A stretch of DNA of 48,707 nt from Aphodovivens avicola (GCA_018712515.1 DVGW01000043.1:1-48707); one strand, 5' to 3'; shown: positions 25,337 through 33,911, counted from the first letter of the stretch. A program made the numbers and translations. The notes: generated by a model not told the origin, from the sequence alone.

Positions 25337-26077
25337 ATGAAGACGACGAGAAGAGCGATCGAACGCATGCCCCACCTTCGATGGAGGATAGGGGCGGTCG
25401 CGTGCGCGGGAGCCCTCAGCCTGATGTGCCTGCCGACGTCCGCATGGGCGAACGCCGGAACGACGCAGGTCACCGTGGAGGCGGATCCCTCATCGGTGAT
25501 CGAGTACGACGTCCCCACCGAATTGCCGTTCTACGTGGCGGCGGACGGCACGTTGACAGGGCCGACCCCCTCGGCATGCCAGATCGTGAACAAAAGCGTT
25601 TTCGGGATTCATGTGACGGAAGTTCATGTCACAAAATCAGGAGATTGGAACATAGTTGCAAGCGCAAGCGTAGGTAGCGCCGCCAACACAATCGATTTCC
25701 AATTCGGACCAAAGAAGCAAATCGATGGATTCGCGGCAATGGAGGGCGTCGACGTCTCCTCCGACGCGAGTTTCAATATGGGATACGCGGGCAGCGGCAA
25801 GGAGACCGTCAGCATCGATTCCAGCGGTGACGTCGCCCGCTTGACGCACGACATCACCAAGCCCATCCCCGTCGCCACGATCAGCTGGACGGTCGCGGCG
25901 GGCTCGGCATCCGGAGTCGCCGCCGAGGAGCCCGAGGAGACGGACGACGCACCTCAAGCGACGCAGGAGGAGCAACCCCTCGATGACAGCCAGCCATCCG
26001 CGGGAGACGCCCAGCCCGCCGATGATGCCGACGACCAGGAGGCGTCCGGCGCCCCCTCCGAGACGGTGACCTCCTAA
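25337..26077 (+). CDS. Surface-operon protein 2: secreted protein with acidic tail
   Basis: A 246-aa exported protein. A signal peptide spans residues 1-38 (hydrophobic GAVACAGALSLMCLPTSAWA). A beta-rich domain of about 150 residues opens with YDVPTELPFYVAADGTLTGP and contains IVNKSVFGIHVTEVHV; this resembles the C-terminal domain of surface protein 4. The last 60 residues are acidic, Pro/Gln-rich and probably extended. There is no sorting signal or transmembrane tail. A local A+T-rich patch (about 25560-25780) lies within the gene. AAAGGAAG precedes the ATG. Confidence 0.78.
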   Translation: MKTTRRAIERMPHLRWRIGAVACAGALSLMCLPTSAWANAGTTQVTVEADPSSVIEYDVPTELPFYVAADGTLTGPTPSACQIVNKSVFGIHVTEVHVTKSGDWNIVASASVGSAANTIDFQFGPKKQIDGFAAMEGVDVSSDASFNMGYAGSGKETVSIDSSGDVARLTHDITKPIPVATISWTVAAGSASGVAAEEPEETDDAPQATQEEQPLDDSQPSAGDAQPADDADDQEASGAPSETVTS

Positions 26078-26087
26078 GGGCATCCCG

Positions 26088-26606
26088 ATGGCAGCCATCA
26101 AACCGACGGCGGTCCCGATCCTGCTCGCCGCTGCCGCAATTGCCCTCGCCGCGCTTCTCCCCTATGCCGCGTGGGCCGACGAACCACCTGAGTCCGACCC
26201 GCCGAACCAGGAGTCCCAAAATGCCTCCGAAAAGGCAGCGCAAGGCGAGGAGGATCCCGCCGCCGGGTCGCAAACGCCTCCCGGCACCGATTCCGAGTCG
26301 AATCCCGGCAGCCAGTCGGAAGCGCAGGACGGAACCGAAGCAGGCGGAGCGGATCCGGATAATGCGGAGGCGGGATCGGATGCGGATGCCGAACCGCTCG
26401 CAGAATCCAGCGACCCGCGATCCGGCACGCAGGTCACCGTCGTGAAGCAAGGCGACAGCGAGCCCGTGGTGATGGAGGAGCGCAAAGAGCCGCTCGCCGA
26501 CACCGGGGACGAAACCGCGGCGGCGACGGTCGCCGCCGTCGCGCTCGCCTCGCTGGGAGCGGCGGTCGTCGCCATGAAAAGGCCGAGAGGAAGGGCGCAG
26601 CCATGA
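26088..26606 (+). CDS. Surface-operon protein 3: low-complexity stalk with LADTGD sorting-like signal
   Basis: A 172-aa protein made of a signal peptide (1-30, ending AAWA-DEPP), a disordered acidic Ser/Pro/Glu-rich stalk of about 100 residues, and a C-terminus with LADTGD (136-141), a hydrophobic helix and KRPRGR. That tripartite end is the layout of a sortase substrate, with LAxTG in place of LPxTG; LAxTG is accepted by some actinobacterial sortases. No sortase is in the window. Its stop overlaps the next start as ATGA. Confidence 0.75.
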   Translation: MAAIKPTAVPILLAAAAIALAALLPYAAWADEPPESDPPNQESQNASEKAAQGEEDPAAGSQTPPGTDSESNPGSQSEAQDGTEAGGADPDNAEAGSDADAEPLAESSDPRSGTQVTVVKQGDSEPVVMEERKEPLADTGDETAAATVAAVALASLGAAVVAMKRPRGRAQP

Positions 26607-28201
26607 GAACGCGCAAGGAACCGCGTGCCGAAGGATCCCTCAGCGCGGCGCTGCCCGTCGTCCTGTTCGGCATCGCCCTCACGCTCTCGCTCGCCCAGCC
26701 GATCTTCGCGCACGCGACGACCCTCCACCGCGGCGGATTCGAGGACGTCCCTCCCGATACGGTGAGCATCGAGCACCCGCTCAAACTCGAAGACGCGACG
26801 TTCAGCACCACCGACGAGGATTCGTTCGCCCGCATCGAGGCGACCGTCTGGGGCCTTCCCGCAACCTGCATAGCCTACACGCAGCCGACCGTCAAGAACG
26901 AGCCCATCGAGGGGTCCTTCTCGCTGCTCTGGGAAAACGCGGGGATCGACGACGACGGCGAGGGGATCGACCTGCGCGTCACGGTCTCCGACATCCTCCC
27001 CAACTGCGAGGCCGACAACCTCGCCCTCATCGACGACGGAGGCCCGTATCTCTGCCTCGACGCGATCAGGGTGGACGGCGGCGATGCGGGCGTGCGCATG
27101 AGCGTGAAGGTCGAGACGCTCAAGCACGCGGACGAGCAGCCGGCGGCGGGCAACATGCTCGTATCGTTCGTCGACATCGACGTGGTGAAGCATCCGCCGC
27201 TCTACTCGGAGCAGATCACGCTGCTGCAGGGCTTCGGCGAGGCGGTATGGGTGCCCGAGAGCAACTTCTTGGACATTTCGGAAGACGCGACGCGCTTCAC
27301 CGCCGCCCGCATCGACCAGGACACCTACAACAGCGGATTCGTCACCACCGCGAACACGGAGGAATTCCAGCTCGAATGGCAGGGCGACTCGTGCGGCACG
27401 TACTTCCTGATGCCGTTCAAAGCGGACGACCAGATCATCTCCGCGACCGCGACGCCGGGAGGGACGATCTCCGACGAGGGCGAGACCCCGATCCGCTGGA
27501 AGAACGACAAGACGTACACGTTCGCCCCCGATGCGGGGCACGTCCTCGTAGACGTGATCGTCGACGGCGTCAGCCAAGGGCCCCTTGGCAGCTACACGTT
27601 CGAGAGGGTCACGGAAGGCCACACCATACAGGCGGTGTTCGAGAAGCTCCCCGAATTCACGGTGCGGTTCCTGGACGGCTTCGGCGGCGTCCTCGAAACC
27701 CAGAAGGTCGTGCAGGGGGAAGCGGCCGATCCGCCCGAGGATCCGACGAGGGACGGCTGGGGGTTCACCGGTTGGGATCGGGACTTCTCGCAGGTCACGG
27801 AGGATCTCGACATCACCGCGCAATGGGAGGCGCTCATCGCTGTCGCGGTCCCCACCTCGCTCGCCTGCGCGATCATGGCGGACGGGTCGGTGGTGGAGCC
27901 CACCGACTATGCGATCCGCAACCTCTCGCCGGTGGCGGTCGCGCTCGACTCGGCGACGACGGCGGACATGCCGCGCTTCGGCTCCTACCGCATTCGGGAC
28001 GAGATGGGATCCGTCATCCATTCGTTCAGCGGAGGAAACGACCTCGCCGGAGAGCAGCTGGTGATCGAGCCGGACGCTGCGGCGGCGCTCGCTTGGGACG
28101 TCGGCGACATCAGGGGAGGCGATGCCCAGAGTCTTCTCAACGAGGCGCTGAAGGGGCCGGCGTACTTCTGCAGCGTGACGTTCGCCTTCCGCCAAGCATG
28201 A
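26603..28201 (+). CDS. Surface-operon protein 4: secreted multidomain protein with InlB-type repeats
   Basis: A 532-aa exported protein. After a signal peptide (cleavage near QPIFA-HA) comes an N-terminal domain of unknown type (about 40-265). Next are two repeat modules: a divergent bacterial-repeat unit (PGGTISDEGETPIRW...HTIQAVFE, about 290-350) and a Listeria-Bacteroides/InlB-B-like unit (FTVRFLDGFGGVLETQKVVQG...ITAQWEA, about 351-410). The final 120 residues begin VAVPTSLACAIMADGSVVEP and resemble the domain in surface protein 2. There is no anchor. Probably secreted, or held by a partner from the same operon. Confidence 0.8.
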   Translation: MRTRKEPRAEGSLSAALPVVLFGIALTLSLAQPIFAHATTLHRGGFEDVPPDTVSIEHPLKLEDATFSTTDEDSFARIEATVWGLPATCIAYTQPTVKNEPIEGSFSLLWENAGIDDDGEGIDLRVTVSDILPNCEADNLALIDDGGPYLCLDAIRVDGGDAGVRMSVKVETLKHADEQPAAGNMLVSFVDIDVVKHPPLYSEQITLLQGFGEAVWVPESNFLDISEDATRFTAARIDQDTYNSGFVTTANTEEFQLEWQGDSCGTYFLMPFKADDQIISATATPGGTISDEGETPIRWKNDKTYTFAPDAGHVLVDVIVDGVSQGPLGSYTFERVTEGHTIQAVFEKLPEFTVRFLDGFGGVLETQKVVQGEAADPPEDPTRDGWGFTGWDRDFSQVTEDLDITAQWEALIAVAVPTSLACAIMADGSVVEPTDYAIRNLSPVAVALDSATTADMPRFGSYRIRDEMGSVIHSFSGGNDLAGEQLVIEPDAAAALAWDVGDIRGGDAQSLLNEALKGPAYFCSVTFAFRQA

Positions 28202-28441
28202 CAGGCAGGGTGCGACGGATCGGCAGGGGCGGCGAATCGGCGGCGCGGTGGCGAGGAAGCATCCGAATCCGCCGTCGCCGGCAGCCGCATCCCTCGGCCA
28301 ACACCTCCGCTGCCGTTAGGCGCATGTCGCCGCCGCGTCTCAACCCCTGATCTTCGGAAATAAAACGCCTCCCGTTTCTCGCACTTGAGAAACAGGAGGC
28401 GGTTCCACGTAGCCGGCTTTCGATCGTTCGAACGATGGCGC
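28202..28441. other. Intergenic region between convergent surface operon and modD
   Basis: 240 bp with no coding frame I would defend. It holds the hairpin terminator at 28362-28401. Confidence 0.5.
28362..28401 (-). terminator. Rho-independent terminator of modD
   Basis: The stem runs 28366-28380 with 28387-28401 (15 bp with one mismatch, loop of 6). Read on the minus strand it is followed by TTTTATTT, a proper T-run. It also faces the surface operon and may stop both. Confidence 0.85.
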
Positions 28442-29287
28442 CTATCCCACCGGCCGCATGCGGACGCTCATGTCGAGCGGCTTGGCGGAGAACGGCGCCG
28501 TCGTCGCCAACCCATCGACGCCCGTGGCGGCGTAGGCGGCGGCGTTGCCCGGATTGATCCCGCCCGCGGCGATGAGCGTCAGATGCGGATCGATCGCGCG
28601 GAGCTCCTCGACCAGGGACGCCAGCCGCTCGACCGGCACCTTGTCGAACTGGATGCCGTCGACGCCCGCACGCGCGAGGATGCGCGCCTGCTCCTCGCCC
28701 GCTTCGACGAAAAGCTTCTTCTCGACGCAGCGGCGCTTGACCTCCGGCAGGCGCTCGATGAACGCGTCAAACCCGCCCAGAAACGCAATATGATGATCGA
28801 ACACCAGGACCGTCTCGGAGAGGCCCAGACGGTGCGGCCACGCCCCACCCGCACGTACGCCAACCGTGAGCAGGTCTTTCGCGCCGGGCATGCTCTTGCG
28901 CGTGGTCAAAATCTCGCAACGCGGATTCGCCTCATGGGCGGCGTCCACCATTTGACGGGTCTTGGTGGCGACCGCCGACAGATGGTCGAAGGTGTTGAGG
29001 CCCACTTTCCACACCTGATGCAGCGCCGATGCCGGACCGCGCAGCGTCATGAACGATTCGCCCGCGGCGATGCGGTCGCCATCGAATCGAACGGCAACGA
29101 CCTCGCATCCCAGGTTGCGCGCGATACGCCGCACCACATCGGTGCCCGCGAGCACGCACTCCTCACGCGTGTAGTACTCCATCTCGCCCGCCTGGTCCGC
29201 AACGCCCAGGACCTCGCTCGTCAAATCAAGATAGGGCACGTCCTCGCTGATGAAATAATCGATGCGCGCCTCGGGAAACACAACCAT
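28442..29287 (-). CDS. modD: ModD, nicotinate-nucleotide-pyrophosphorylase-like protein of molybdate operons
   Basis: A 281-aa paralogue of NadC (quinolinate phosphoribosyltransferase) that occurs with molybdate transport genes; its reaction is not settled. The family stretch TTRKSMPGAKDLLTVGVRAGGAWPHR replaces the NadC TRKTxPGLR...GGGxxHR stretch, which marks ModD. IQFDKVPVE and IAAGGINPGNAAAYAATGVD form the barrel end. I start it at the ATG at 29287 with AAGGAGAG upstream. It follows modC after 212 bp and ends at a strong terminator. Confidence 0.85.
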   Translation of the reverse strand: MVVFPEARIDYFISEDVPYLDLTSEVLGVADQAGEMEYYTREECVLAGTDVVRRIARNLGCEVVAVRFDGDRIAAGESFMTLRGPASALHQVWKVGLNTFDHLSAVATKTRQMVDAAHEANPRCEILTTRKSMPGAKDLLTVGVRAGGAWPHRLGLSETVLVFDHHIAFLGGFDAFIERLPEVKRRCVEKKLFVEAGEEQARILARAGVDGIQFDKVPVERLASLVEELRAIDPHLTLIAAGGINPGNAAAYAATGVDGLATTAPFSAKPLDMSVRMRPVG

Positions 29288-29499
29288 CGTCCGCTCTCCT
29301 TGCCTTGTCGAGCCCCTCCGCATACGGCGAAGGAACCGGATACTCGCAGGTCTCTATTCTTGCACATTATTATTCACACGCAAGGGAGAAATGCGCCGCG
29401 ATCCACATCAAGACAGCGTGTCCGACCGTATAGCAAGACGCACCGAGACCCGCGTCGCGATCGCATGGCCGGAGCCGGCCCGGCGCGGTCGCGTCGGCC

Positions 29500-30213
29500 T
29501 CACTCCCGCCCCAGGAACGCGGCGACGTCCGGCTCGCACTCCGCCTCGAAGAGCTCCTGCGCCGGCAGGATCGCCCGCAGGCGCCCCTCGAGCACGATCC
29601 CCACACGATCCGCCAGCATCGCGGCCTCGTTGAAATCGTGCGTCACGAACACGATAGTGCAGTCGAACCGCTCGTGGATGTCGCGGACCGTGTCGTACAT
29701 GCGCTCCTTGGTGGACGGATCGAGCGCGGAGAACGGCTCGTCGAGCAGCAGGATCTCGGGCTGCAGCACCAACGCGCGCGCCAAGGCGGTGCGCTGCGCC
29801 TCGCCGCCGCTGATGATGCCGGGGTGCTTGCCAGCGATGCCGTCGATGTCGAACAGCTCCATCTGGGCGCTCACGCGGCGCTCGATCTCATCGCGCGAAA
29901 AGCCGTTCATCTTGAGCCCGTAGGCGATGTTGTCGCGCACCGTCATATGGGGGAACAGGGCGTGATCCTGGTAGACGACGCCCAGATGGCGCTGCTGGAT
30001 GGGGAGCGACTCGACGTCCTTGCCGTCGAGCAGGATCGCGCCACCGTCGAGCGGGAACGCGCCGGCGATCGACTCCATGAGCACGGTCTTGCCCGAACCC
30101 GTCCGCCCCAGGATGGCGAACACCTCGCGCGGCACGATCTCGAGCTCGTCAACCCGCAGCGTGAACGAGCCGCGCGTCACCGTCAGATCGCGTATCGAAA
30201 TGCTGCCTGCCAT
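29500..30213 (-). CDS. modC: Molybdate/tungstate ABC transporter ATP-binding protein
   Basis: Cytoplasmic ATPase of 237 aa. Walker A is GRTGSGKT (36-43), the Q-loop VYQDHALFPH, the signature ISGGEAQRTALARAL, Walker B LLLDEPFSALDP and the H-loop VTHDFNEAA. It lacks the C-terminal molybdate-sensing (TOBE/DIMOP) domain of the longer ModC proteins (about 350 aa), so it is closer to the short WtpC/archaeal type. It lies 7 bp after modB. Confidence 0.87.
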   Translation of the reverse strand: MAGSISIRDLTVTRGSFTLRVDELEIVPREVFAILGRTGSGKTVLMESIAGAFPLDGGAILLDGKDVESLPIQQRHLGVVYQDHALFPHMTVRDNIAYGLKMNGFSRDEIERRVSAQMELFDIDGIAGKHPGIISGGEAQRTALARALVLQPEILLLDEPFSALDPSTKERMYDTVRDIHERFDCTIVFVTHDFNEAAMLADRVGIVLEGRLRAILPAQELFEAECEPDVAAFLGRE

Positions 30214-30220
30214 AACGTCC

Positions 30221-31126
30221 TCACCTCGCCTCGACGTCGTCGCGCACGGCTTTGCGCGCGCGTTTGCGCGACGGCCCCACGCGCACCTCCCCCACCGGGC
30301 GGTTGAGCAGGTTCGCCACCACCAGCGTCGCCGCCGACAGCAGCAGCATGATCATCGCCGTCGCCATCGCCGTCTCGTTGTTGCCGGTCGAGATGCTCAG
30401 GTAGATGCTGCCCGGCAGCGTCTCGGTCTTCATGCGCGTCACGCCCACCAGCATCAGAGTCGCTCCGAACTCGCCCATGCCACGCGCCCAGGTGAGCACG
30501 AGCGTGCTGATGATGGAGTTGCGGCACACAGGCAGGATGATCGTGCGGAACACGTCGCCCGGCGTGGCACCGAGCGTCTTGGCGACGAACTCCATGCGCG
30601 GGTTGACGTCGGCGAACGCCGTGCGCACCATGCGGATGGCGAATGGAAGGTTGACGATGAGCTGGGCGAACACGATGCCCGTCGGCTCGAACACGACGGC
30701 GAAGCCGATCTCGCGCAGCGCCTTGCCGAACGGCGACGAGAAGATGAGCAGCAGCGCGAAGCCCAGAAGGATGTAAGGCAGCGACAGCGTCAGCTCCATC
30801 AGCACCTCGGCCACGCGCTTGAACGGCATGTTGGTGCGCGAGAGCGCGTACGCCGACGGCAGCGCCAACACCAGGCACAGCGCGGTCGAGATGGTGGAGG
30901 TGACCACGCTCATGCGCAGCGAGAACAGCACCTCCTCGGAGCGGATCGCGTCGCCGAAATGCGCCACTCCCCCTGCGACGATGGCGACGATGGCGCTGCC
31001 GACGAACAGCAGCACCAACGTCGCCACCACGATGGATACGGCGGAGAACACATCGCGCTTGCGCCCGCGATGCTTCCTTTCACGTCCCCCCGTGGCCTTG
31101 GAGCGGCGCCGCGCGGGCGCCTCCAT
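30221..31126 (-). CDS. modB: Molybdate/tungstate ABC transporter permease
   Basis: Membrane permease of 301 aa. A basic cytoplasmic N-terminus of 26 residues is followed by six predicted helices. The coupling loop that docks on ModC is AKTLGATPGDVFRTIILP (EAA-like motif with conserved G), and ARGMGEFGATLMLVG is typical of ModB/WtpB. It lies 3 bp downstream of modA. Confidence 0.9.
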   Translation of the reverse strand: MEAPARRRSKATGGRERKHRGRKRDVFSAVSIVVATLVLLFVGSAIVAIVAGGVAHFGDAIRSEEVLFSLRMSVVTSTISTALCLVLALPSAYALSRTNMPFKRVAEVLMELTLSLPYILLGFALLLIFSSPFGKALREIGFAVVFEPTGIVFAQLIVNLPFAIRMVRTAFADVNPRMEFVAKTLGATPGDVFRTIILPVCRNSIISTLVLTWARGMGEFGATLMLVGVTRMKTETLPGSIYLSISTGNNETAMATAMIMLLLSAATLVVANLLNRPVGEVRVGPSRKRARKAVRDDVEAR

Positions 31127-31129
31127 GGG

Positions 31130-31978
31130 TTACACCCGCTCGTAGCCGTACTCGGCCCAGATGTCCCACGCGGTGTCGGTCTGCAGGAACTCGCTGAACG
31201 CGGCGACGGCGTCGGCGTCGGCGGCGCAGGTCAGCTGGGCGGCGGGGATGGTCTTGACGAACGCGTCGAGATCGGCCGTCTCCACGATAACGGCGCCGTC
31301 GTCGGTGACGTTCTCCTTCCACACGATGCCGGCGTCGCCCTCGTTATTCGCGAGCGCGGTGGAGATCTGAGGCGCGGTGGTGGTCGTCGTCAGCACGTTG
31401 TTGGCCATCATGGCGTCCCACAGCCCCAGCTTGGTCAGCGCGTTCTGGGCGATCTTGCCGATCGGAGTGGACTCGGGGTCGCCCACCAGCACGCGCTCGC
31501 AGTTGGCGAGGTCGGCCAAGCCGGTGATGTTCTTCGGGTTGTCCGCCGGCACGGCGAGCACCGGGATGTGCTTGACCAGGTCGGTCTGCTGCTCGACGTA
31601 GTCGGCGACGGGCTTGAGCTCGTCAGCGGAGCCGGCGATGAAGAAGTCGCCCTCCTCGGTGGTGGTGATCTGCGTCTGGATCTGGGCGGCGTTGGCGAAC
31701 GTCACGTTCATCGTGCAGCCCGTCTCGGCCTCGAACGCGTCGGCGATCTCCTGGAACGGGTCGGTCATGCCGGCGCCGCAGTAGATGTTGAGCTCCTTGC
31801 CCTCGAGGCTCGCCTGCTCTTCCGCAACGGGCTCGGCAGCCTGCTCCCCGCCCTGCGAAGAGGATCCGCCCGACGAGCAGCCGGCGAGCGCCAACACCAT
31901 GGCGCACGCCGCGGCAAGGCCTTCGGCGGCGAACTTCCTGCGGGATACGGCTTTGGCGCGTTTCGTCTGGAACCTCAT
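31130..31978 (-). CDS. modA: Molybdate ABC transporter substrate-binding lipoprotein
   Basis: Extracellular binding lipoprotein of 282 aa. A twin-arginine-like start (AVSRRKFAAEG) leads to a lipobox LALAGC at about 32-37, then a Ser/Gly linker and the ModA fold (LNIYCGAGMTDPFQEIADAF...; DFFIAGSADELKPV...; GDPESTPIGKIAQNAL). The start at 31978 is behind GGAGGAG. It is first in modABC(D). A promoter with a long structured leader lies upstream. Confidence 0.9.
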   Translation of the reverse strand: MRFQTKRAKAVSRRKFAAEGLAAACAMVLALAGCSSGGSSSQGGEQAAEPVAEEQASLEGKELNIYCGAGMTDPFQEIADAFEAETGCTMNVTFANAAQIQTQITTTEEGDFFIAGSADELKPVADYVEQQTDLVKHIPVLAVPADNPKNITGLADLANCERVLVGDPESTPIGKIAQNALTKLGLWDAMMANNVLTTTTTAPQISTALANNEGDAGIVWKENVTDDGAVIVETADLDAFVKTIPAAQLTCAADADAVAAFSEFLQTDTAWDIWAEYGYERV

Positions 31979-31997
31979 GTCTCCTCCTGACACTTCC

Positions 31998-32028
31998 GCG
32001 CGCGCCGCCCGTCCGGTGCGGCGCGCGC
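31998..32028 (-). promoter_or_regulatory. Strong hairpin in the modA leader, just before the ribosome binding site
   Basis: Perfect 11-bp arms GCGCGCGCCGC / GCGGCGCGCGC around a 9-nt loop, ending about 10 bp before the modA ribosome binding site. It sits in a leader of roughly 160 nt. I could not match the leader to the Moco riboswitch. It may block translation or stabilise the message. Confidence 0.5.
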
Positions 32029-32147
32029 ACTTTCGAGCTGCCGGTCCACCCGTCAAACGCCGATCGGCTCGCGCCGGCGGGTCAGCGCCGCCACGAGCCG
32101 GGATCGAATGCTTTCGGAGAAGTCCGCCCGCCCGTCCCTATAGGCCC

Positions 32148-32177
32148 AGTATAGGAGACATTATCCACATTTGACAA
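32148..32177 (-). promoter_or_regulatory. Sigma-70-type promoter of the mod operon
   Basis: Reading the minus strand: TTGTCA (-35), 18-bp spacer, TATACT (-10). It is the best match in this region and points at modA. No ModE-type palindrome is evident next to it. Confidence 0.6.
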
Positions 32178-32384
32178 TATATGCGGCTAACATTGTTCTG
32201 GAATGGCGCTATTTTCTTTTCGAAATAAACCAAGACAAAGGAAAAGCGGACCGGGCCGCGAACGGCTCCGCCCACCGCCCCTCGGACCGGCGTCTATCGC
32301 CCGAGGAGAGGGAAGCGATCCGGCGCCCCGATCCGCCTGAGATCGAGCCGTGCGGGAAGGGAGCACGCCCTCCCCCGCGCGCTT
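32178..32384. other. Gap between mod promoter and amidohydrolase stop
   Basis: About 200 bp. A 76-codon plus-strand frame (32171-32401) has no ribosome binding site and overlaps the amidohydrolase end, so I do not call it. Nothing else is visible. Confidence 0.4.
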
Positions 32385-33680
32385 CTACAGCTCCGCGATG
32401 ATGCGCTGCGTGCGCGCGGTGCACTCCGCCTTGGCGCGCTCGATGTCGATGCCGGGCCACACGCCGTCGCGGTAGACCACCTTGCCGTCGCACATCGTCA
32501 GCACCACGTCGGAGCCGTGGCCGGCGTAGACGACGTTCATCAGCGGGTCGGTCATGGGGTGCCACGAGGGGCCGGTGGTGTCGACCACGGCGAGGTCGGC
32601 CTTCATACCCACCTTCACCTGGCCGCAATCCTCGCGACCCTGCGCCAGCGCGCCGCCGCGCGTCGCCGCGCCGAGCGCCTGCTGGGGCGTGACGGCGGTC
32701 GGATCGTTCAGGTAGCCCTTGGAGAGCAGCGCCATCAGGTACATGTCCTGGAACATGTCGTGGTTGTTGTTGGATGCCATGCCGTCGGTGCCCAGGCACA
32801 CGTTGACGCCGCGCTCAAGCATCTTGGTCACGGGCGCGAAGCCGCTGCCCAGCTTCATGTTGGATGCCGGGTTGAGCGCCGCGAACACGCCGTGCTCCTT
32901 CATGATCGCCAGATCGTCGTCGTCGCACCACACGCAATGGGCGGCGATGGTCGGCACGTCGAACACGCCGATGCTCGCGAAATAGGCTGCCGGCGTCATG
33001 CCGCCGTGGCGTTGCTTGCACTCCTCGTGCTCGCTTTTGGTCTCGGAGAGGTGCAGGTGCATGCGCAGACCGGCTGCCTTGACGACCTCGGCGATGTCGC
33101 GGCAGGTCTGCTCGTTGGAGGTGTACTCGGCGTGGATGTTGTAGTCCACCAGGATGCGGCCGTCCAGCGCGCCGTGGTACTTCTTGATGTAATCCTCCAT
33201 CTTGGCGGCGATGGCGTAGTCGGCGAACGGCTTCGCCTCGAAGAACAGCTCGCTCTCGCACACGTTCATCTTCATGCCGGCCTCGTCGACCGCGCGCACG
33301 CGCTCGTCGATGCAGTAGTACATGTCCGAGAAGCTCACGCAACCGTAGCGCGCCATCTCGGCGCAGGCCAGAAGCGTGCCCCAGTAGTTGTCCTCGGGCG
33401 TCATCTTGCCTTCGAACGGCCAGCATTTCGTCTCGAGCCATGCCTGGAGCGGCAGGTTCTCGGCGAAACCGCGCAGAAGCGTCATCGGCGCATGCGCGTG
33501 GGCGTTGTAGAACGCCGGCAGAAGCAGCCTGCCCGCGCCGTCGTACGCCTCGCCGTACGCGACGGCGTCGGCCGGGGCCTCGTCGCCGATGTAGTCGATG
33601 CGGCCGTCTTTCACCCCCACCCACTGATGAGCCTTGTAATCGAGGTTCTCGTCAAGCAGGTCGATGTCCCTGAAAAGCAT
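32385..33680 (-). CDS. Amidohydrolase (MTA/SAH- or aminohydrolase-type deaminase)
   Basis: Zinc- or iron-dependent TIM-barrel hydrolase of 431 aa. Metal ligands are HAH (61-63, NAHAHAP), HLHLSE, the His in IAAHCVW and the Asp in LGTDGMASNNNHD. This set fits the S-adenosylhomocysteine/methylthioadenosine/adenosine-type deaminases and cytosine-deaminase relatives. The exact substrate cannot be read from the sequence. AGGAGGG precedes the ATG at 33680. Confidence 0.87.
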   Translation of the reverse strand: MLFRDIDLLDENLDYKAHQWVGVKDGRIDYIGDEAPADAVAYGEAYDGAGRLLLPAFYNAHAHAPMTLLRGFAENLPLQAWLETKCWPFEGKMTPEDNYWGTLLACAEMARYGCVSFSDMYYCIDERVRAVDEAGMKMNVCESELFFEAKPFADYAIAAKMEDYIKKYHGALDGRILVDYNIHAEYTSNEQTCRDIAEVVKAAGLRMHLHLSETKSEHEECKQRHGGMTPAAYFASIGVFDVPTIAAHCVWCDDDDLAIMKEHGVFAALNPASNMKLGSGFAPVTKMLERGVNVCLGTDGMASNNNHDMFQDMYLMALLSKGYLNDPTAVTPQQALGAATRGGALAQGREDCGQVKVGMKADLAVVDTTGPSWHPMTDPLMNVVYAGHGSDVVLTMCDGKVVYRDGVWPGIDIERAKAECTARTQRIIAEL

Positions 33681-33911
33681 GCGCCCTCCTCTTGTCCGGC
33701 GGCACCGCGCCGCCCCTTCGTGGATTGCCGTATAGGATTATATCCAATAATGGTGAAAGACCGAGCGGAACCGGAAGAATCAAGAAACAACCCGTTTGCG
33801 GTCATCGCGGAATTGCAGCGGCCGTTGCATAGCTGTCATCGACATATATGCTATCATCCGCTCAGACGAGATACGCGCCGCGCGGAACACGGCGCACAAA
33901 GGAGGTTTTCC

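Noticed and set aside
25593..25633. GTGAC...GTCAC pair inside surface protein 2, similar to the REP
   Set aside because: It lacks the REP interior (GGGGACG/TTCCTTC) and fits the codons VTEVHVT; most likely chance.
31979..32140. Molybdenum cofactor riboswitch in the modA leader
   Set aside because: I could not align the leader with the known Moco motif by eye; only a strong stem is certain.
32517..33911. Long plus-strand open frame continuing upstream of Mrp
   Set aside because: It is antisense to the amidohydrolase and is open only because of base composition. The ATG at 33912 has the ribosome binding site and the family N-terminus.
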